This document shows, piece by piece, positions 1-9,577 of a stretch of DNA of 64,000 nucleotides (position 1 is the stretch's first letter; each line of letters opens with the position of its first letter). Origin of the DNA: Chitinophaga agri (GTDB lineage Bacteria > Bacteroidota > Bacteroidia > Chitinophagales > Chitinophagaceae); NCBI RefSeq assembly GCF_010093065.1, contig NZ_CP048113.1:3286001-3350000 (forward strand). The letters are read 5' to 3'. The position numbers and the translations under genes were made by a program. The notes under the pieces were generated by a model. That model was not told where the DNA came from. It saw only the letters and a program-made list of their open reading frames with translations, and did no database searches.

Positions 1-2
1 GT

Positions 3-2873
3 GTACTGACCGACGAAAAAGGTCACTTCTCTATCAATGTTGAAAGCACCGACGTACTGGTGTTCAACTTTGTAGGTTATGATAAAAAGGAAATTCCTGT
101 AGGCAGCCAGACTAACATCCAGGTGGTATTACAGGAGACTAACAAACAACTGAACACTGTTGTTGTGACGGCGTTAGGTATTAAGAGATCTGAGAAGTCC
201 ATCACCTATTCTGCACAGCAGGTAAGTGGCGTGGAACTGACCAAAGCAAAAGATCCGAACCTGATGAATACCCTGAATGGTAAAGTAGCTGGTCTGACCA
301 TCTCTTCCAGTGCTTCCGGTGTCGGCGGTTCTGCCAAGGTGATCCTGCGTGGTAACAAATCTGGTCTGGGTAACAACCAGGCATTATATGTGATCGACGG
401 TATTCCTATCAATAACTCTGTCACCAATCAGCCTAACTCTGCTTACGGTGGTAGCGGCTCTTACGATGGTGGCGACCCGATATCCAACCTGAACCCGGAT
501 GATATCGAAAGTATCTCCGTACTGAAAGGTGCTTCTGCTGCCGCACTGTATGGTAGCCAGGGTGCAAATGGCGTGGTGCTGATAACGACTAAAAGCGGAA
601 AGGCAGGTCGTACTGTTATCAGCTTCTCTTCCAGCAATACCCTGAACACCCTCGCTTACAAACCTAAGTTCCAGAATAACTACGGCGCATCCAGCTCTAC
701 GCAGAGCTGGGGCGATAAAATAGCAAGCGGCGAACAGGATAACCTGTCTTCTTTCTTCCAGCATGGTTATAACACAACCAACTCCCTGAGTCTCGCAGGT
801 GGTACAGACAAAATGCAGACTTACTTCTCTTACGCGAATACAGCTGCGAGAGGTATTGAGCCTAAGAATAAACTGTCCCGTAATAACATCAGCTTCAAGG
901 AAACAGGTAAATTCCTGAATGACAAACTGACCGCTGAAGCAGATGTGAACTACATCACCCAGACAATTGACAACACACCACTGAGCGGCTTTTATTTCAA
1001 TCCGCTGACGGGTCTGTACCTGTTCCCTCGTGGTAACAACCTGCAGCAGTACAAAGACAACTTCGAAGTGATGAATCCGGCGAGAAGGCTGATGACGCAG
1101 AACTGGTTAAACAATGAAGACGTACAGCAGAACCCCTGGTGGATCGCTAACCGCAACCCGAACACCCTTGACCGTAACCGCTTACTGCTGAATGCAAGTC
1201 TGAAGTATGAAGTGAACAAATGGCTGAATATCCAGGCGCGTGGTAACATCGACAGGATCAATGATGTGTTTGAACAGAAAATATATGCTGGTACCATCGC
1301 ACAGCTGGCTACCAGGAACGGTGGTTATGTATACAGTAACACCACTACCACCCAGAAGTACGGCGACGTATTAGCCAACTTCGACATTCCTGTAAATAAA
1401 GACATCCGCATCACCGGTGTGGTGGGGGGTAGCCTCAGGGACGTTGTCACAAAGGGTAATAAATTCAATAATGGTCAGGATAGTCTGAATATCGCAAACC
1501 TGTTCATGATCCAGAACTTCTCTGCGATCAACCCACTGAACTCCGGTTCCTTACAGGAGAACCACAGCCAGGTACAATCAGTATTCGGTAGTGCTAACAT
1601 CGCCTTCAGAGACTGGGTATACCTGGACCTGACAGCGAGAAATGACTGGGCTTCTAACCTGGCATTTACACCAAGTGGTTCTTACTTCTATCCTTCTGCT
1701 GGTCTGAACGTAATTCTGAGCTCCGTTGCGAAACTGCCTGAGTTCATCAGCTTTGCAAAAGTACGTGGTTCCTTTGCGCAGGTAGGTAACTCTCCGCTGC
1801 CTTATCAGTCTAATCCGGCACAGTATACCTTCAACGTAGGTGGTACTTTCAAGATCAACACGGCAGCTCCATTCACTGATCTGAAACCAGAGAAAACAAA
1901 CTCCATAGAGATCGGTACGGAATGGCGTTTCTTCGATAACAGACTGAGTGCAGACGTTACTTACTATAAGACCAATACAAAGAATCAGACATTACAGATC
2001 CGCGCGCCATACGCCAGCTTCTTTGAATACTACTTCATCAACGCCGGTAACATCCAGAACCAGGGTGTGGAAGCAGTAGTAAAATATGATGTACTGCGTG
2101 ACGGTAAACTGAAATGGAATACAGGTCTCAACTTTGCTACTAACCAGAACAGGATCAAATCCCTGGCACCAGGTGTTGACGAGTTTACACTCAGCGGCGC
2201 TTCCGGCTCTAACTACGTTTCCAAATTCAAAGTAGGCGGTTCCTTCGGCGATATCTATGGTATTGAACTGGTAAAAGATGAACAGGGTCGTGTGGTGATC
2301 ACTGACGGTTCTCCAACCAAGAGAGGTGACTTCACTTATATTGGTAACTCCAACACGAAATGGCAGCTTGGCTGGAATAACAATCTGGCTTATGACAACT
2401 TCAGCCTGTCCTTCCTGATCGATGGCAAGTTCGGTGGTAAAGTACTGTCTATCACACAGGCGATGATGGATCAATACGGTGTATCCAAAGAAAGCGGCGA
2501 TGCACGTGATGCGGGTGGTGTGAATGTGAACGGTGTGGACAAGGCTACCGGTAATGCAGTGACGAATGTAGATGCCAACAAATGGTATTCAGCTGTAGGC
2601 GGCCGTGAAGCTGCATCAGGTGAATATATCTACAGCGCTACTACCGTACGTCTGCGTGAAGTAGCATTAGGATATACAATTCCTGTCAAGAGCACCAGCT
2701 TTGTAAAAGCGCTGAAAGTGTCTCTGACCGGCCGTAACCTGCTGTACTTCTCCAAGAAGGCGCCATTCGATCCTGAGCTGACAATGTCAACTGGCAATGG
2801 TCTGTCTGGTGTGGACATCTTTATGCCACCAGCTACCCGTAACTACGGTCTGACACTGAATGCTACTTTCTAA
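3..2873 (+). CDS. SusC/RagA-type TonB-dependent receptor, 5' end outside the window
   Basis: Outer-membrane receptor that would import a glycan oligosaccharide with the SusD-like partner just downstream. The reading frame is open to the left edge: codons from position 3 already read as the end of a carboxypeptidase-regulatory-like domain (VLTDEKGHFSINV, then FNFVGYDKKE), so the GTG at 60 is an internal codon and not the start. A plug domain follows (KVAGLTISSSASG, LYVIDGIPINN, SVLKGASAAALYGSQGANG), then a long beta-barrel ending in a C-terminal aromatic (LNATF). About 956 codons are present; family members are usually 1,000-1,150 residues, so signal peptide, any STN domain and part of the regulatory-like domain lie outside. 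Family call is firm; the substrate is unknown. Confidence 0.95.
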   Translation, partial: VLTDEKGHFSINVESTDVLVFNFVGYDKKEIPVGSQTNIQVVLQETNKQLNTVVVTALGIKRSEKSITYSAQQVSGVELTKAKDPNLMNTLNGKVAGLTISSSASGVGGSAKVILRGNKSGLGNNQALYVIDGIPINNSVTNQPNSAYGGSGSYDGGDPISNLNPDDIESISVLKGASAAALYGSQGANGVVLITTKSGKAGRTVISFSSSNTLNTLAYKPKFQNNYGASSSTQSWGDKIASGEQDNLSSFFQHGYNTTNSLSLAGGTDKMQTYFSYANTAARGIEPKNKLSRNNISFKETGKFLNDKLTAEADVNYITQTIDNTPLSGFYFNPLTGLYLFPRGNNLQQYKDNFEVMNPARRLMTQNWLNNEDVQQNPWWIANRNPNTLDRNRLLLNASLKYEVNKWLNIQARGNIDRINDVFEQKIYAGTIAQLATRNGGYVYSNTTTTQKYGDVLANFDIPVNKDIRITGVVGGSLRDVVTKGNKFNNGQDSLNIANLFMIQNFSAINPLNSGSLQENHSQVQSVFGSANIAFRDWVYLDLTARNDWASNLAFTPSGSYFYPSAGLNVILSSVAKLPEFISFAKVRGSFAQVGNSPLPYQSNPAQYTFNVGGTFKINTAAPFTDLKPEKTNSIEIGTEWRFFDNRLSADVTYYKTNTKNQTLQIRAPYASFFEYYFINAGNIQNQGVEAVVKYDVLRDGKLKWNTGLNFATNQNRIKSLAPGVDEFTLSGASGSNYVSKFKVGGSFGDIYGIELVKDEQGRVVITDGSPTKRGDFTYIGNSNTKWQLGWNNNLAYDNFSLSFLIDGKFGGKVLSITQAMMDQYGVSKESGDARDAGGVNVNGVDKATGNAVTNVDANKWYSAVGGREAASGEYIYSATTVRLREVALGYTIPVKSTSFVKALKVSLTGRNLLYFSKKAPFDPELTMSTGNGLSGVDIFMPPATRNYGLTLNATF

Positions 2874-2899
2874 TCATTGTTGCTACTAAACTGAAGAAA

Positions 2900-4522
2900 A
2901 TGAAACGTTATTATAAAAAAGGCATGTGGGCGATAGCAGCAGCGGTAGTGCTGGGTGCGAGCGCATGTACGAAGAACTTTGAATTATATAATACAGATAA
3001 TACCGGCATCTCTCCTGACGATCTGAAAGGAGATTTCAATGACGTACGCTCATTCCTGGTACAGGCACAGCGTTCCGTTATTAACTTCTCAAACGGAGGT
3101 GATCCGAACTCTTACCAGGTACAACAGAATCTGAACGCAGACTGCTATTCAGGTTATTTCATGTCGCCGACGAACTTCGCCGGCGGCCAGAATAACCTTT
3201 CCTATTCACTCATCACCGGCTGGAATGAAGAACCATTTAAAGTGGCTTACCTGAACCTGATGTCAAATGTGAACAGACTGCGCCAGAACGGTATTGACAA
3301 AGATTATCCTGCTGTATGGGCAGTAGCGCAGATCGTACAGATAACTGGTATGAGCCGTGTGACGGATATATATGGTCCGATACCTTACAGCAAGGCTGGT
3401 TCTGACAAGAACAACATTGCCTATGACAGCCAGGAAGATGTGTACAAACGCTTCTTCCTTGAACTGGATAGCGCAGGTACCAATCTGCGTAACCAGATCA
3501 ATGGTGTCAATCAGCCTTTGCCATTCTCCTTCGCTAACTCTGACCTGGTGTATGACGGAGATTTCACCAAATGGCTTCAGTTCGCGAACAGCCTGCGTCT
3601 TCGTCTGGCGATGCACATCGTGAAAGTAGCCCCTGAGCTGGCGAAACAGGAAGCTGAAAAAGCCCTGAACCCAGCGAATGGTGGTGTTATTACCGGCAAC
3701 GCAGGTAATATGCTGGTAAAAACCACCGGTACCGGTATCAGCAACCCACTGGTGTTCATCGCTACCAACTGGGCTGACATCCGTGCAGGTGCATCAATCA
3801 TCAGCTATATGAATGGTTACCAGGACCCACGTATCGGTAAATACTTTGATAAATCAACAGATACCAAATTCTCTGAAAGATACCAGGGTATCCGCATTGG
3901 TTCTACCGTAGATAAGCCTGAGTATGTTACTTATTCTAATCTGAATGTATCTGGCCCCAACCCGTCCTTCACACTCAGAACGCCTGTACAGCTGATGACT
4001 GCTGCGGAAGTGTACTTCCTGAGAGCAGAAGCTGCCCTGCGTGGTTTTGCGAATGCAGGAGGTACCGCACAGGCACTGTATGAGCAGGGTGTGAATATCT
4101 CTATGGCACAATGGGGTGTAAATGCAGGTAGCTACCTGACTGATAACACCAGCAAACCAGCTGCTTTTGTTGATCCTAAGAACAGCGCGGCGAATGCGCC
4201 TGCTCCTTCCGACATTACGGTAAGATGGGATGATGCTGCTACAGAAGCGACCAAAATGGAACGTATCATTACCCAGAAATGGATCGCGATGTTCCCTGAA
4301 GGACAGGAAGCATGGACGGAGTTCCGTCGTACCGGTTATCCGAAGCTGTTCCCTGTTGTGAACAACTTCAGTGGTGGTGTTATCAACAGTACCACCCAGA
4401 TAAGACGTTTACCATTTGCACTGAATGAATATAACACCAACAGGGCTGAAGTAGAAAAAGCCATTACCCTGCTGAAAGGCCCGGATAACGGCGCTACCAG
4501 ACTGTGGTGGGATGTACAATAG
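2900..4522 (+). CDS. SusD/RagB-like nutrient-binding outer-membrane lipoprotein
   Basis: Surface glycan-binding partner of the SusC-like receptor 26 bp upstream, almost certainly co-transcribed with it. A signal peptide ends at a lipobox with Cys23 (LGASAC followed by TKN). The body has the alpha-helical TPR-like SusD fold with the features of the SusD-like_2 branch (an NGGDPNSYQVQ region near the N-terminus, and RITDIYGP-like MSRVTDIYGPIPYSKAG around residues 150-170). Length 540 residues is normal. No enzyme gene follows on this strand: transcription stops at a strong hairpin about 115 bp downstream, so this pair is either an orphan or belongs to genes left of the window. Confidence 0.93.
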   Translation: MKRYYKKGMWAIAAAVVLGASACTKNFELYNTDNTGISPDDLKGDFNDVRSFLVQAQRSVINFSNGGDPNSYQVQQNLNADCYSGYFMSPTNFAGGQNNLSYSLITGWNEEPFKVAYLNLMSNVNRLRQNGIDKDYPAVWAVAQIVQITGMSRVTDIYGPIPYSKAGSDKNNIAYDSQEDVYKRFFLELDSAGTNLRNQINGVNQPLPFSFANSDLVYDGDFTKWLQFANSLRLRLAMHIVKVAPELAKQEAEKALNPANGGVITGNAGNMLVKTTGTGISNPLVFIATNWADIRAGASIISYMNGYQDPRIGKYFDKSTDTKFSERYQGIRIGSTVDKPEYVTYSNLNVSGPNPSFTLRTPVQLMTAAEVYFLRAEAALRGFANAGGTAQALYEQGVNISMAQWGVNAGSYLTDNTSKPAAFVDPKNSAANAPAPSDITVRWDDAATEATKMERIITQKWIAMFPEGQEAWTEFRRTGYPKLFPVVNNFSGGVINSTTQIRRLPFALNEYNTNRAEVEKAITLLKGPDNGATRLWWDVQ

Positions 4523-4637
4523 TTACCCGATATAACGCTTGGACGTTAGGATTGTCTGAATGTGAAATTTTCGATTTAAACGGAAACCATCAGTTGAGTT
4601 GAAGGATCAACGATTGGATGAAAGAGTGAAGAAAAAA

Positions 4638-4664
4638 GGCCCGCCATCTTCCGGCGGGCCTTTT
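4638..4664. terminator. Bidirectional rho-independent terminator between two convergent glycan loci
   Basis: Perfect 8-bp GC stem GGCCCGCC/GGCGGGCC with a 7-nt loop. An A-run precedes it and a T-run follows, so it can end both the + strand SusC/SusD transcript and the - strand glucanase operon. Confidence 0.9.
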
Positions 4665-4685
4665 GTATATTATGTTGTCCACTAA

Positions 4686-6149
4686 TTAGTCAACGATCAG
4701 GGTGGCAATGGAGTGCGGCAGGCTGTTTGCCGGTGCTGCTTCTCCCTTGATCCACAGTTTGTAAGGAACCTCCTTATCAGACATGTTTAATACTACAACA
4801 ACCAGTTTGCCATCTTTGTTTATAAATGCAGTTGTTTCCAGATCGGTCCTGTTGGAAGAGGCGACCACACGTTTAGCGCCCGGACGGATGAATTTGGAAA
4901 AATGCCCCAGATAATAATACGCGTTGGTATAGATCAGTTCTCCCGTTTGGGTATCTGCATGTACAGGTGCAAAACAGAAGTTACCTACGTGATTCGGACC
5001 GCCGTTTTCATCCAGCAGGATATTCCAGTCTGTCCAGGCAACGGTACCATTGTTAAAATCATTCACCAGGGAATGACCATAGCGTTCTCCAAGGAACCAT
5101 TCTTCCATACGGTTACGTTTGAAAGACTCCACACATCCCTCTGTGAAAACAAGGTGCTTGTCAGGGAATGTCTCTGACACACGGCGTACGTTATCAAACA
5201 TCATCGTACTGCCAGTCCATGTTTCATACCAGTGATAGCCGATACCCCATACATATTTTGCGGCTGCCGGGTCTTCCAGGATCGTGCTGGCACGCTGATA
5301 TACCTGGTCACGATTGTGATCCCAGGCAATCAGTTTTTTACCCGCCATGCCCTGTCTTTGCAGGGTAGGTCCGAGATAAAGTTTGATAAAGTCTCTTTCT
5401 TCTTCGGCTGAGTAATTACAGGACTCCCATTTCTGTACCGCCATAGGTTCGTTCTGTACTGTCAGTCCCCATACAGGAATACCCAATGCCTCATAGGCTT
5501 TGATAAACTTCACATAGAAGTTGGCCCATGACTGGTAATATCTGGGTAATAATTTACCGCCATGCAGCATATCGTTGTTGTCCTTCATCCAGGCCGGAGG
5601 GCTCCATGGGCTCACATACAATGGTATCTTTCCACCTGCAGCCTCAATCACCGCTTTTATGAACGGAATACGGAACTGCTGGTCATGTGCTACACTGAAC
5701 GTCTTCAGCAGACTGTCATGCTCCTGTACATAGGTATAACTACCACTGGAGAAGTCACAGCTTTGTATATTGGTCCTGGCCAGGGTATAACCGATCCCAT
5801 TGACCGGGTCGTAATACGCCTTCAGTAATTCCTGTTGTTTCTCTTTCGGCAGTTTAGCCCATACTTCTGCAGAAGCGTCGGTCAGCGCACCACCGATACC
5901 GGTCAGCGTCTGAAAACGCTTCGCAGGATCGACAAAGATGCAGACCTCTGTTTCCTTCGGCTGCTTCATGGGTGCAAAAGAGAGTGTGGCAGTTTCGGAT
6001 ATACGTAGTTTCGTGTTCTCGGCAGTAGTGTACACCGTCACAGTTTTGCGTAAGGGCACGGTGGCCTCTTTCCTGTTCGCCAGGGTCTGGCTCTTCGCGT
6101 AGCCGGTATAAGCTACCAGCAGCAGGCCCATCAAAGCATACTTTCTCAT
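4686..6149 (-). CDS. Glycoside hydrolase family 30 beta-glycosidase (secreted)
   Basis: Retaining beta-glycosidase of the GH30 (beta/alpha)8 fold, 487 residues, with a type I signal peptide (MRKYALMGLLLVAYTGYAKS). The acid/base glutamate sits in TVQNEP (Glu234) and the likely nucleophile in LVFTEGC (Glu337). GH30 landmarks GIGGALTDASAEVW and SPWSPPAWMKDN are present, and a small beta-sandwich follows at the C-terminus. Known GH30 activities include glucosylceramidase, beta-1,6-glucanase and beta-xylosidase; next to a GH16 and a second GH30, beta-1,6-glucan or beta-glucoside cleavage is the best inference. Last gene of the operon, 22 bp after the preceding GH30. The two GH30 proteins are clearly diverged rather than a recent duplication. 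Confidence 0.92.
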   Translation of the reverse strand: MRKYALMGLLLVAYTGYAKSQTLANRKEATVPLRKTVTVYTTAENTKLRISETATLSFAPMKQPKETEVCIFVDPAKRFQTLTGIGGALTDASAEVWAKLPKEKQQELLKAYYDPVNGIGYTLARTNIQSCDFSSGSYTYVQEHDSLLKTFSVAHDQQFRIPFIKAVIEAAGGKIPLYVSPWSPPAWMKDNNDMLHGGKLLPRYYQSWANFYVKFIKAYEALGIPVWGLTVQNEPMAVQKWESCNYSAEEERDFIKLYLGPTLQRQGMAGKKLIAWDHNRDQVYQRASTILEDPAAAKYVWGIGYHWYETWTGSTMMFDNVRRVSETFPDKHLVFTEGCVESFKRNRMEEWFLGERYGHSLVNDFNNGTVAWTDWNILLDENGGPNHVGNFCFAPVHADTQTGELIYTNAYYYLGHFSKFIRPGAKRVVASSNRTDLETTAFINKDGKLVVVVLNMSDKEVPYKLWIKGEAAPANSLPHSIATLIVD

Positions 6150-6171
6150 CTATGAATACTGAATTATTATG

Positions 6172-7629
6172 TTACCAGATATAGGTAGCTACCGCTCCAT
6201 TGGCCAGCGAAGTAGTTACCAGTTTTCCATTATACTGGATGTTAAAAGATTGCGGAGTATCCCCGCTATTCACAACGATCAATGCTTTTTTACCATCGGG
6301 TGTTTTAAAAGCGACATTGTCCAGTTTACTGGTGATATTGGATGCGATCCTTACGGATCCAGGGCGGACAAATTTAGAGGCATGCCCGATAATGTAATAG
6401 GCAACGTTACGAATAACGCCGGAACCAATTGTTAGCGCACCGAGGCACGTCGTACAACCACCATCAGTATGCGGACCATAATTAGGATCAGCAGCCAGGT
6501 TCCATTCCAGTACGTTACGGCTCCAGTTACGCGTAGCGCCTACTATGAGTGTGCTGACATGCCATTTCAGGTCATTGCCAAAGTTACCCGGACCACCTAC
6601 CCATTGTTCTGTGAAGTAAATATTCTTCTCCGGATAGGCATTGTGTACCTGCGTCAGGGCACTGATGTCGCCACCATACAGGTGAAAGGCAGAACCGTCC
6701 ACATAGGGGTAAGCTGCGGCATCGCCCAGGATGGCAGCAGGGTACTCGGGTTTATCAGCATTATGATCGTATACGATGATCTTTGTAGTCAGGCCGGCCG
6801 CTTTAAAAGCAGGTCCCAGATGGTTCTTTACAAAGTCGGCCTGCTCATTCGCCTGCATCACCATACTTGGGTTGTTGCCACCATGTAAAGGTTCGTTCTG
6901 GGGAGTGATCGCATCAATGGTAATGCCTTCCGCTTTCATTGCCTGGATATACTTCACAAAGTATTTTGCATAAGCAGCATAGTATTCCGGCTTCAGACTG
7001 CCTCCTTTAGACGCATTGTTCGTCTTCATCCAGGAAGGAGCTGACCAGGGAGAACCGAGTATTTTAATATTGGGAGACAATGCAACTACCTTCTTCAGAA
7101 TAGGCAGCAGGTCTTTACGTTCTTTCTCTATACTGAACTTCGCCATATCCACATCAGTCTCACCAGCGGGAAGGTCATTATAGGTAAATGGCGCTACGCT
7201 CAGATCAGAGGCACCAATACTCACCCGCAGATAACTTACACCGAGGTGCGCTGTATCGGGCAGGAAGAGTTCTTTTAACAAAGCATCCTGTGCATCGGCA
7301 GTAAGCGCATTGATCAGCATGGCGCTACCATCAGTCAGGCAATAGCCGAAGCCATCTATTGACTGATAGGACTGTGATTCATCAACCTTAATTGTAGGAT
7401 ATACATTCACCGTATCTTTAAACAACAGGCTTACTTTCTGTTTTTGCAATAACACAGACTTATCGCCTTTGGTCAGCCACATATTCACATCTGTTGTATC
7501 TTTTCCAACAGGTGGATCAACAGGCGTAACAGGTGTATCACCGCCATTATCTTTACAAGCGGCAAAAGCGATCATGCCTGATAGCAGGAAGGTGGTCAGA
7601 CTGATCTTTGTTTTATACTGGAATCTCAT
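6172..7629 (-). CDS. Glycoside hydrolase family 30 lipoprotein, probable endo-beta-1,6-glucanase
   Basis: 485-residue GH30 enzyme anchored by a lipobox (AFAAC, Cys25), so probably surface or periplasm facing. Catalytic acid/base is in ITPQNEP (Glu246) and the nucleophile in IYFTEQW (Glu341). Further markers are DGFGYCLTDGSAML and GSPWSAPSWMKTN. The TEQW nucleophile motif and the GH16 neighbour resemble Bacteroidota subfamily 3 enzymes that cut beta-1,6-glucan; subfamily assignment is inference. Its start overlaps the stop of the GH16 gene by 4 bp (ATGA), showing translational coupling. Confidence 0.9.
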   Translation of the reverse strand: MRFQYKTKISLTTFLLSGMIAFAACKDNGGDTPVTPVDPPVGKDTTDVNMWLTKGDKSVLLQKQKVSLLFKDTVNVYPTIKVDESQSYQSIDGFGYCLTDGSAMLINALTADAQDALLKELFLPDTAHLGVSYLRVSIGASDLSVAPFTYNDLPAGETDVDMAKFSIEKERKDLLPILKKVVALSPNIKILGSPWSAPSWMKTNNASKGGSLKPEYYAAYAKYFVKYIQAMKAEGITIDAITPQNEPLHGGNNPSMVMQANEQADFVKNHLGPAFKAAGLTTKIIVYDHNADKPEYPAAILGDAAAYPYVDGSAFHLYGGDISALTQVHNAYPEKNIYFTEQWVGGPGNFGNDLKWHVSTLIVGATRNWSRNVLEWNLAADPNYGPHTDGGCTTCLGALTIGSGVIRNVAYYIIGHASKFVRPGSVRIASNITSKLDNVAFKTPDGKKALIVVNSGDTPQSFNIQYNGKLVTTSLANGAVATYIW

Positions 7630-8486
7630 TTTTCAATCATTTTGTAAACACGGACATAATCAACATCCATGGTAACGGGATAAATGGAGTCGTCCATTCC
7701 CTGCGCACCACCCCAGTCGCCACCGACAGCGATGTTCATCAGGAGATGAAATTTCTTATCGAAGGGCCATACAGTGTAGCCTTTCCCTTCATTCTTAAAC
7801 TCGAAGATCAGCTGATCATCAATGTAGCCACGCAATGCGAAAGGAGTCCAGTCCATACGATAGAGATGGTAAGCAGTGGTGGCATTGCTGATCTTTTTCG
7901 TTGCCGATTTCTGTGTACCTATTTTAAAATAATAGGCTTCCGTATGAGCAGTGATATGGACTACATCAGGATCATATCCCACATGCTCCATGATATCGAT
8001 CTCACCTGATTTAGGCCAGTCACCATATGCCCAGTCAGTAGGTAACATCCACAAAGCGGGCCAGGTACCTTTGCCGGCAGGCAGTTTTGCCCTGATCTCA
8101 ATACGTCCGTAAAGGAAATCGCCTTTCCCTCTGCTGACGAGGCGGGCCGAAGTATAGTTACGGTTTTCCTTAGCTTCTTTTTTAGCGGTAATGGTCAGTT
8201 TGCCGTCAGCGACAGCAGCATTATCGATACTATTGGTATAGTATTCCAGTTCGTTATTCCCCCAACCACTACCACCAATATCATATCCCCATTTGGTAGC
8301 ATCGGGTAAACCGGTATAATCAAATTCATCCGCCCACACAGGAGTGGTTTCAAATGTCCAGCCCTTGTCTACAGGGCCCTGAGGTATTACAGGGTCAGGG
8401 GTACTGCCACCACCATCACCTTTTCCTGAGCAGGAAAGAAGATGAATGCCAAGTAGGATGAAGGGAAGGTATTTTAGTTGTTTCAT
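7626..8486 (-). CDS. Glycoside hydrolase family 16 lipoprotein, probable endo-beta-1,3-glucanase (laminarinase)
   Basis: 286-residue jelly-roll GH16 enzyme. Lipobox LLSC gives Cys19, followed by a Gly/Pro/Asp-rich linker. The active site reads GEIDIMEHVG, with nucleophile Glu162 and acid/base Glu167 in the ExDxxE arrangement of beta-1,3-glucanases; GGSGWGNNELEYYT and the tryptophan-rich PALWMLPTDW cleft are typical of the laminarinase-like branch. With two GH30 enzymes behind it in the same operon, the expected substrate is a beta-1,3-glucan with beta-1,6 branches. Preceded by about 190 bp of non-coding DNA with an inverted repeat. Confidence 0.93.
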   Translation of the reverse strand: MKQLKYLPFILLGIHLLSCSGKGDGGGSTPDPVIPQGPVDKGWTFETTPVWADEFDYTGLPDATKWGYDIGGSGWGNNELEYYTNSIDNAAVADGKLTITAKKEAKENRNYTSARLVSRGKGDFLYGRIEIRAKLPAGKGTWPALWMLPTDWAYGDWPKSGEIDIMEHVGYDPDVVHITAHTEAYYFKIGTQKSATKKISNATTAYHLYRMDWTPFALRGYIDDQLIFEFKNEGKGYTVWPFDKKFHLLMNIAVGGDWGGAQGMDDSIYPVTMDVDYVRVYKMIEK

Positions 8487-8500
8487 ACATGCGTTTTAAA

Positions 8501-8669
8501 AAATTAGGAATTAAAAATCAGGAATTAAGAATTGGTTGGCCGTCAGTTTTACGAGGCATCAGTCCTGCTAACAGTGATGTTATTAAAACATTAACTCATC
8601 ACAGGCATTGATGGAAAAGACAGTCTCCAATATTTGCTAATTCCTAATTCTTAATTCCTAACTCCTAAT
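8501..8669. repeat. AT-rich imperfect inverted repeat between operon genes
   Basis: About 33-nt arms at 8501-8533 and 8637-8669, built from units like TTAGGAATTAAGAATT, face each other across about 100 bp. Transcribed, it would form a long AU-rich stem between the PKD lipoprotein gene and the GH16 gene. It may affect mRNA stability or be a dispersed repeat; function is not shown. Confidence 0.6.
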
Positions 8670-8673
8670 CAAT

Positions 8674-9531
8674 TTAGATTTCTTCCAGGAACTTCACATC
8701 ATCCATCACGATGCCACCCGTACCTAAGGTACCACCGGCACTGCCAGCTTTCACGACGATGTAAACATCCCCTGTTTTTGTAAACGACATAACGCCATTT
8801 TTGTTCTTACCAGTACCATCGCAACCAATAACAGCGAGGTCACCGGTAAACTTAACGGCGCCACAGCCTGCCCAGGTGTTCAGCGAAATATACTTGTTTC
8901 CGCCATAGTCACTGCCCTGTTTGGGTACTGCTGTATCGATATATATTTCAAACCAGGAATTGCTTGCACCGTTACCGGTTACTTTCGCAGAGAAGATATA
9001 AGACTTACCTGCTTTCACGCTTACCTTCTGGTAGATCGCACCATTGGAATCACCGGTATTCTCGAAGTGCATAGCACCATTCTCGATCCTGATCGCTGTT
9101 TGTGTACCGCCGGTATTGAGCACAGTCCAGAACTGCTGACTATCCGTACCCATATCGCCACCTTTCAGGATGTCCTGTGTTTTGGCGTTCTGGGCGATGG
9201 TCACCTTTTTAACAGCTTTGGCAAAACCACCGCTGGTAAATACGGTAAACTGGATAGTATACTCTCCCGCCTGGAAATAGCTAAGGGTATCTTTTTCCCG
9301 GGTAGCTTTATTGTTGTTATCGTCTGTGTATTCAAACATGAAACCTCCCGGAGTCGTACTGGTCACAACGATCTTATTCGGATTGCCGGCCAGTGGTTCA
9401 GCAGTAAAGCTGGCAGTAGGTAAAGGGCCGAGTTCCTTATCGGATGACTCGGGCGTACAGGCAGATACAGCGCCGGCCAGCAAAGCTGCCATCGCGATGG
9501 TACGTGTATTTCTGATATAGTGAAAGTTCAT
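8674..9531 (-). CDS. PKD-domain lipoprotein, candidate surface glycan-binding protein
   Basis: 285-residue lipoprotein with lipobox AVSAC (Cys25). Residues about 38-115 look like a PKD/Ig-type domain (ASFTAEPLAGNPNKIVVTS, later GEYTIQFTVFTSGG and VKKVTI). The C-terminal part (VSVKAGKSYIFSAKVTGNG, ending IVMDDVKFLEE) has the jelly-roll pattern of carbohydrate-binding modules. No catalytic motif is visible. Position directly after SusD in a glucan locus is the classic place for a surface glycan-binding protein, which would capture the polysaccharide for the GH16/GH30 enzymes. The specific glycan is inferred from neighbours only. Confidence 0.8.
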   Translation of the reverse strand: MNFHYIRNTRTIAMAALLAGAVSACTPESSDKELGPLPTASFTAEPLAGNPNKIVVTSTTPGGFMFEYTDDNNNKATREKDTLSYFQAGEYTIQFTVFTSGGFAKAVKKVTIAQNAKTQDILKGGDMGTDSQQFWTVLNTGGTQTAIRIENGAMHFENTGDSNGAIYQKVSVKAGKSYIFSAKVTGNGASNSWFEIYIDTAVPKQGSDYGGNKYISLNTWAGCGAVKFTGDLAVIGCDGTGKNKNGVMSFTKTGDVYIVVKAGSAGGTLGTGGIVMDDVKFLEEI

Positions 9532-9577
9532 TTTGTGCTGTTTGTTAAGTCATGAATGCTGTTAATGTACACTTTGA

